Shown here piece after piece: positions 5,019-8,029 of a DNA stretch of 8,029 nucleotides. Where the stretch lies: assembly GCA_946540705.1 (NCBI GenBank), contig CAMNJD010000542.1, positions 1 through 8,029 of the forward strand. Reading direction: 5' to 3'. The stretch's first letter is position 1. Every line of letters starts with the position of its first letter. The translations under genes and the position numbers were made by a program. Under the pieces are notes generated by a model. That model worked only from the letters and a program-made list of their open reading frames with translations, was not told the DNA's origin and searched no databases. Origin of the DNA: an uncultured Ruminococcus sp. (GTDB lineage Bacteria > Bacillota > Clostridia > Oscillospirales > Ruminococcaceae).

Positions 5019-6680
5019 TTATTCAGCAGAAATCAGATAATAGTATACGGGCTGTCCGCCGTGCAGAAGCTGAATATCATACTTTCCGCCGAACTTCGTA
5101 TTCAGATGCTCATATAGCTGCTGTGCCTTTTCCTCGGTCACATCGGCACCGTAAATCAGCGTGATGTAGCTGGTATCGCCCTTGATGAGCTTCTTTGTCA
5201 GCTTATAGGCTGCCTTGTTGACATCCTTTTCCGTGAAGGCCAGCTTGCCGTTTTCGAGAGCCAGCACATCCTTTTTCTTGATCTTCTGACCGTCAAGCTC
5301 GGAATCCCGGGCCGCAAATGTCACCGCGCCGGAGGAAACCCGTTCAAACGCCTTCGTCATCTGCGTGCGGTTCTCGTTCACATCGGCGGATTCGTCGAAT
5401 GCAAGCATTGCGGAAATACCCTGCGGAATCGTCCGTGTCTGAAGCACGCAAACATTGCGGTTTGCGAGATTGATTGCCTGCTCGGCCGCCATGATGATAT
5501 TTTTATTGTTCGGAAGGACAAAAACAGTCCGTGCCGGCGTGGCGTGAATTGCGCGGAGGATATCGTCTGTCGAGGGATTCATCGTCTGACCGCCCTTGAC
5601 GACCTGATCAACGCCAAGATCAAGGAAAGTCCGTTCCAGACCGCCGCCGGCCGCGACTGCGACAAAGCCGAATTCCTTGGTCGGCTCGACCGGCACAACC
5701 TCCTGCTGCTTGACGATCTTTGCCTCCTTGACTTTGTTTTCGTGCTGAATGCGCATATTTTCGATCTTCGGCTTCGGATCGTTAATGAAATGGCCGAATT
5801 CGAGTGCCTTTGTCAGTGCCATGCCGGGCGTATCTGTATGCACATGCACCTTGATGATCTCGTCATCCTCAACGACCACAACACAGTCGCCGATTGTTTC
5901 GAGGTAGGCGCGCAGCACAGAACCGTCCACGGATGCATCATTCTTTTCGATGATGAACTCTGTGCAGTATGTGAAATTGATCTCCTCGTCATACTGTGCA
6001 ACGGCGGCATTGAAGTCAATCTGCGGATCCGGAGCAGCGGCTTTCTGCTCAGCGGCTTCTTCCGGCATCGCTTCACCGCGGAAAGAAGCAAGCATGCCGC
6101 TGATGATAATACAGAAGCCCTGTCCGCCGGCATCGACTACATTCGCCTTTTTCAGCGCCGGAAGCATATCGGTTGTCTGCTTCAGTACATGGTTTGCCTC
6201 ATCCAGCACACTCTGCCAGAATTCCTCTGTACTGAGGTTTTTCTCTGCGAGCTCCTTTGCCTTCTCGGCAGCCTTGCGGGAAACTGTCAGGATCGTACCC
6301 TCGGTCGGCTTCATGACAGCTTTGTAAGCACCTGCAACACCCAGTTCAAGCGCTTTTGCGAAATCTGCATTGCCGGCTGATGTCAGCCCGGCCAGTCCCT
6401 TGGAAAAGCCGCGGAACAGCAGCGAGGTGATAACACCGGAATTTCCGCGTGCGCCTCGGAGCATAGCCGAAGCTGTCACATCCGCGACCTCGGATACAGT
6501 CACGGAATCCGGCAGAAGCTCCAGTTCCCGCTTTGCCGCACTGACCGTCATAGACATATTCGTACCGGTATCACCGTCCGGGACCGGATACACATTCAGT
6601 TCATCAACCGAACGACGCTTATTTGTGATGAGAATTGCGGCATGGATAATTGCCGCCTTCAGTTGTTTTCCGCTAATCAA
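5019..6680 (-). CDS. fakA: DAK2-domain fatty acid kinase FakA (YloV family)
   Basis: FakA phosphorylates fatty acids held by a FakB carrier, giving acyl-phosphate for phospholipid synthesis; it is the ATP-binding subunit. From the chosen start the protein has 553 residues, close to the family length. The N-terminal DAK2 kinase domain (about 1-200) has PVPDGDTGTN at 32-41, with the Mg-ATP aspartates D35 and D37, then GARGNSG (76-82) and DAGGQGF (183-189). A middle domain carries HVHTDTP (279-285). The C-terminal third resembles DegV/FakB folds, with GGQTMNPST (363-371) and LPNNKN (389-394), and ends near GGQPVYYY. I chose the TTG at 6680 because GGAGGAG (6687-6693) lies six bases upstream. A TTG at 6695 in the same frame overlaps that ribosome site and would add five residues. 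It follows the Asp23-family gene by 18 bases in one operon. No fakB gene is in the window; carriers are usually encoded elsewhere. Confidence 0.93.
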   Translation of the reverse strand: MISGKQLKAAIIHAAILITNKRRSVDELNVYPVPDGDTGTNMSMTVSAAKRELELLPDSVTVSEVADVTASAMLRGARGNSGVITSLLFRGFSKGLAGLTSAGNADFAKALELGVAGAYKAVMKPTEGTILTVSRKAAEKAKELAEKNLSTEEFWQSVLDEANHVLKQTTDMLPALKKANVVDAGGQGFCIIISGMLASFRGEAMPEEAAEQKAAAPDPQIDFNAAVAQYDEEINFTYCTEFIIEKNDASVDGSVLRAYLETIGDCVVVVEDDEIIKVHVHTDTPGMALTKALEFGHFINDPKPKIENMRIQHENKVKEAKIVKQQEVVPVEPTKEFGFVAVAAGGGLERTFLDLGVDQVVKGGQTMNPSTDDILRAIHATPARTVFVLPNNKNIIMAAEQAINLANRNVCVLQTRTIPQGISAMLAFDESADVNENRTQMTKAFERVSSGAVTFAARDSELDGQKIKKKDVLALENGKLAFTEKDVNKAAYKLTKKLIKGDTSYITLIYGADVTEEKAQQLYEHLNTKFGGKYDIQLLHGGQPVYYYLISAE

Positions 6681-6686
6681 AATACG

Positions 6687-6693
6687 CTCCTCC
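6687..6693 (-). promoter_or_regulatory. Ribosome binding site that decides the fakA start
   Basis: GGAGGAG on the minus strand sits six bases before TTG at 6680. The alternative TTG at 6695 immediately abuts this site, so it could not use it. The downstream TTG is therefore the better start. Confidence 0.8.
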
Positions 6694-6698
6694 AATTC

Positions 6699-7046
6699 TT
6701 ACGCACGGATGCCGTCAATATAAACATTGATCGCCGCCGGCTCAAAGCCGGTTGACTGCTCGACTGCATAGCGCACCTTATTCCGGATGCTGTCAGTGAT
6801 CGCTGTCATATTCGCGCCCATGCCTGTCACGATATGCAGATCAATGACAAGCTGATTCTTTTTCATTCTCAAACGGATGCCGCGTCTGATATCCTCAGGA
6901 AACAGCTTGGTCTGGAGGGTCTCCAGCGGAGAAGTCTCTGTCAGATCCGCAACCCCGAAGCAGCCGGTAACGGTATGCTCGATCAGAGTATACAGATAGG
7001 CTTTTGTGACCCGGATGCTGCCAATATGGTTATCAATCATCATCAT
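6699..7046 (-). CDS. Asp23/Gls24-family protein (YloU type)
   Basis: This 115-residue protein belongs to the Asp23/Gls24 envelope-stress family by its pattern: an N-terminal HIGSIRVTKAYLYTLIEHT stretch (7-25), GCFGVADL near 28-35, a basic beta strand (RLRMKKNQLVIDLHIV, 58-73) and the C-terminal AAINVYIDGI (104-113). It has no membrane helix or signal peptide. In Firmicutes this small form precedes yloV/fakA so regularly that a role in fatty-acid uptake or membrane homeostasis is assumed, but its biochemical function is unknown. The start has three tandem ATG codons (7046, 7043, 7040); the first lies nine bases from AGGAG at 7056-7060 and is preferred. It is the first gene of the operon, behind an extended -10 promoter, and is followed by fakA after 18 bases. 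In Bacillus subtilis the equivalent pair is followed by sdaAB, sdaAA and recG; here these are absent. Confidence 0.9.
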   Translation of the reverse strand: MMMIDNHIGSIRVTKAYLYTLIEHTVTGCFGVADLTETSPLETLQTKLFPEDIRRGIRLRMKKNQLVIDLHIVTGMGANMTAITDSIRNKVRYAVEQSTGFEPAAINVYIDGIRA

Positions 7047-7078
7047 ATCGGGACACTCCTTTCTATTTTATCATCCCT

Positions 7079-7107
7079 ATTATAGCACAAAGCCGCAAAA
7101 AAAACAA
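7079..7107 (-). promoter_or_regulatory. Promoter of the yloU-fakA operon
   Basis: On the minus strand a perfect TATAAT (7084-7079) is preceded by an extended -10 TGC and, after a 17-base spacer, by TTGTTT (7107-7102), a three-of-six -35 box. The weak -35 is offset by the extended -10. The start point should be near 7072, giving a leader of about 25 bases with AGGAG at 7056-7060. Confidence 0.8.
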
Positions 7108-7138
7108 GGGGGCATCAAAGAATTTTCGGGAAGCGGCG

Positions 7139-7174
7139 AAAAAGGCGGCGCTGGGCCTGCCTTTGCACCGCCTT
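7139..7174 (-). terminator. Rho-independent terminator after the EAL gene
   Basis: On the minus strand AAGGCGGTGC (7174-7165) pairs with GCGCCGCCTT (7151-7142), ten base pairs including one G-U, around a 13-base loop that can pair further with itself. A T-run ends the hairpin at 7143-7139. It begins about five bases after the EAL gene stop and separates it from the yloU-fakA promoter. Confidence 0.8.
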
Positions 7175-7179
7175 ATGAT

Positions 7180-8029
7180 TCAGTCTGTGATGCCGGCGAA
7201 CCGCTCGAACTCATACACCGGCATCGGTTTTGCGAAATAATACCCCTGAAACAGCTTACAGCCCATCTCGGACAGTGCCTCATACTGAAGCTGTGTTTCA
7301 ACACCCTCAGTCAGAGCGGTAATGCCGAGTTCTTTTGACAGCGTGATAATGTTCTTCACGATCGTCCTGGCTTTCTCTGCATCCCCGGTCTTGCCGAGGA
7401 ATTTCATGTCAATCTTCAGTACATCGACCGGCATGTCCTTGAGCATATTCAGAGAGGAATAGCCGCTGCCGAAATCATCCATTTCCACAACAAAGCCCAG
7501 CTCCCGAAACTGTTTCAGCATCTCCATACGTTTTTCTGCATCGTTCATCATCACAGTCTCCGTGATCTCAATGCGGAGCCTTGCCGGCTCAACGCCGTAT
7601 TCCCGCACGAGCCTGCCGATTTCCGAAACGACGTCAATGAAATAAAAATCCTTCGGAGAAATATTCACGGAAATGAACAGGTCACGGTTCTGCCGCTGCC
7701 AGCGTGCCAGAATCTCACAGACTGAGCGCCACATATGCTTATCGACTTCGACGACCATGCCGTTTTGTTCAAACACAGGAATGAATGTCCCGGGAGACAG
7801 AAAGCCATGCTCCGGATGATTCCAGCGCGCAAGCGCTTCAGCGCCGACAATTCTGCCGCTGCTGTCGGCGATCGGCTGCAAATACGGACAGAGCTGACAG
7901 CTTTCGATCGCATCGGAAAGCTGAGCAGAGATCAACTGATTCCAAAGCAGCTTTTCACGAATCTCATTATTATAGTATGCGATATGAACATGGTACTCAT
8001 CCTGAATCGTCAGCAGAGACAGGTGCGCA
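7180..8029 (-). CDS. c-di-GMP phosphodiesterase, EAL domain with probable upstream GGDEF (5' end outside window)
   Basis: EAL domains hydrolyse cyclic di-GMP to pGpG. The frame stays open to the window edge, giving 282 visible residues and a missing N-terminus. The first 30 or so residues (including HIAYYNNEIREK, about 15-26) resemble the end of a GGDEF domain and its linker, so the whole protein is probably GGDEF-EAL. The EAL domain spans about 32-282 with the active-site set intact: EALAR at 64-68, N122 in ISVNIS, EITE at 154-157, DDFGSGYSS at 184-192, K205 in LKID, TEGVET at 240-245 and Q261 in QGYYFAKP. Catalytic activity is therefore expected. The Thr in TEGVE replaces the more common Ala. 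Whether the GGDEF part is active cannot be seen. An in-frame TTG at 7935 is not a credible start because coding similarity continues upstream. The gene ends at a terminator, so it is a separate transcription unit from yloU-fakA. Confidence 0.93.
   Translation of the reverse strand, partial: AHLSLLTIQDEYHVHIAYYNNEIREKLLWNQLISAQLSDAIESCQLCPYLQPIADSSGRIVGAEALARWNHPEHGFLSPGTFIPVFEQNGMVVEVDKHMWRSVCEILARWQRQNRDLFISVNISPKDFYFIDVVSEIGRLVREYGVEPARLRIEITETVMMNDAEKRMEMLKQFRELGFVVEMDDFGSGYSSLNMLKDMPVDVLKIDMKFLGKTGDAEKARTIVKNIITLSKELGITALTEGVETQLQYEALSEMGCKLFQGYYFAKPMPVYEFERFAGITD

Noticed and set aside
5544..6380. Plus-strand open frame of 278 codons opposite fakA
   Set aside because: Shadow of the fakA coding strand, with a composition rich in Cys and His that matches no family and no plausible start context.
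7933..7935. TTG at 7935 as start of a stand-alone EAL protein
   Set aside because: The frame is open to the window edge, and the upstream residues resemble the end of a GGDEF domain, so the gene is cut by the window.

Overview
The window looks like chromosomal DNA from a Gram-positive anaerobe of the class Clostridia, perhaps a Ruminococcus-like Oscillospiraceae member. The lineage is an inference from gene content: a YloU/FakA-type fatty-acid kinase pair, QueH, the short ACT-domain SerA, an XRE regulator with a zinc-ribbon tail, and strong AGGAG-type ribosome binding sites with TTGACA/TATAAT-type promoters. All nine recognisable genes lie on the minus strand, so transcription runs from high to low coordinates. 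No rRNA, tRNA, CRISPR array, insertion sequence or phage gene was seen.

In transcription order: (1) 8029-7180 is the C-terminal part of a c-di-GMP enzyme, with the end of a probable GGDEF domain and a complete EAL domain. It ends at a good hairpin terminator (7139-7174). (2) A promoter at 7079-7107 drives a two-gene operon: an Asp23/Gls24-family small protein (YloU type) and the DAK2-domain fatty acid kinase FakA. This operon ends in a strong 12-bp hairpin (4988-5014). (3) About ten bases past that hairpin starts a pair coupled by an ATGA overlap: an unrecognised membrane-anchored protein and QueH, the epoxyqueuosine reductase of tRNA queuosine synthesis. (4) A short intergenic gap with a promoter and a dyad leads to an XRE regulator carrying two membrane helices and a zinc ribbon. 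(5) A near-consensus promoter (2904-2932), with an inverted repeat around its -35 box and a structured leader, starts the serine operon: serC, a small DUF3592-like membrane protein joined to serC by a TAATG overlap, and serA.

Functionally the left third makes phosphoserine from 3-phosphoglycerate: SerA oxidises it and SerC transaminates the product. A phosphoserine phosphatase is not in the window. The middle joins tRNA modification to an unknown membrane protein, and the right side covers fatty-acid salvage and c-di-GMP turnover. Most of this is ordinary housekeeping. The parts most worth a second look are the membrane protein embedded in the serine operon, the regulatory DNA in front of serC, the unknown partner of QueH behind the fakA terminator, and the membrane-bound XRE/zinc-ribbon protein. 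I found nothing that can be called a new system from sequence alone.
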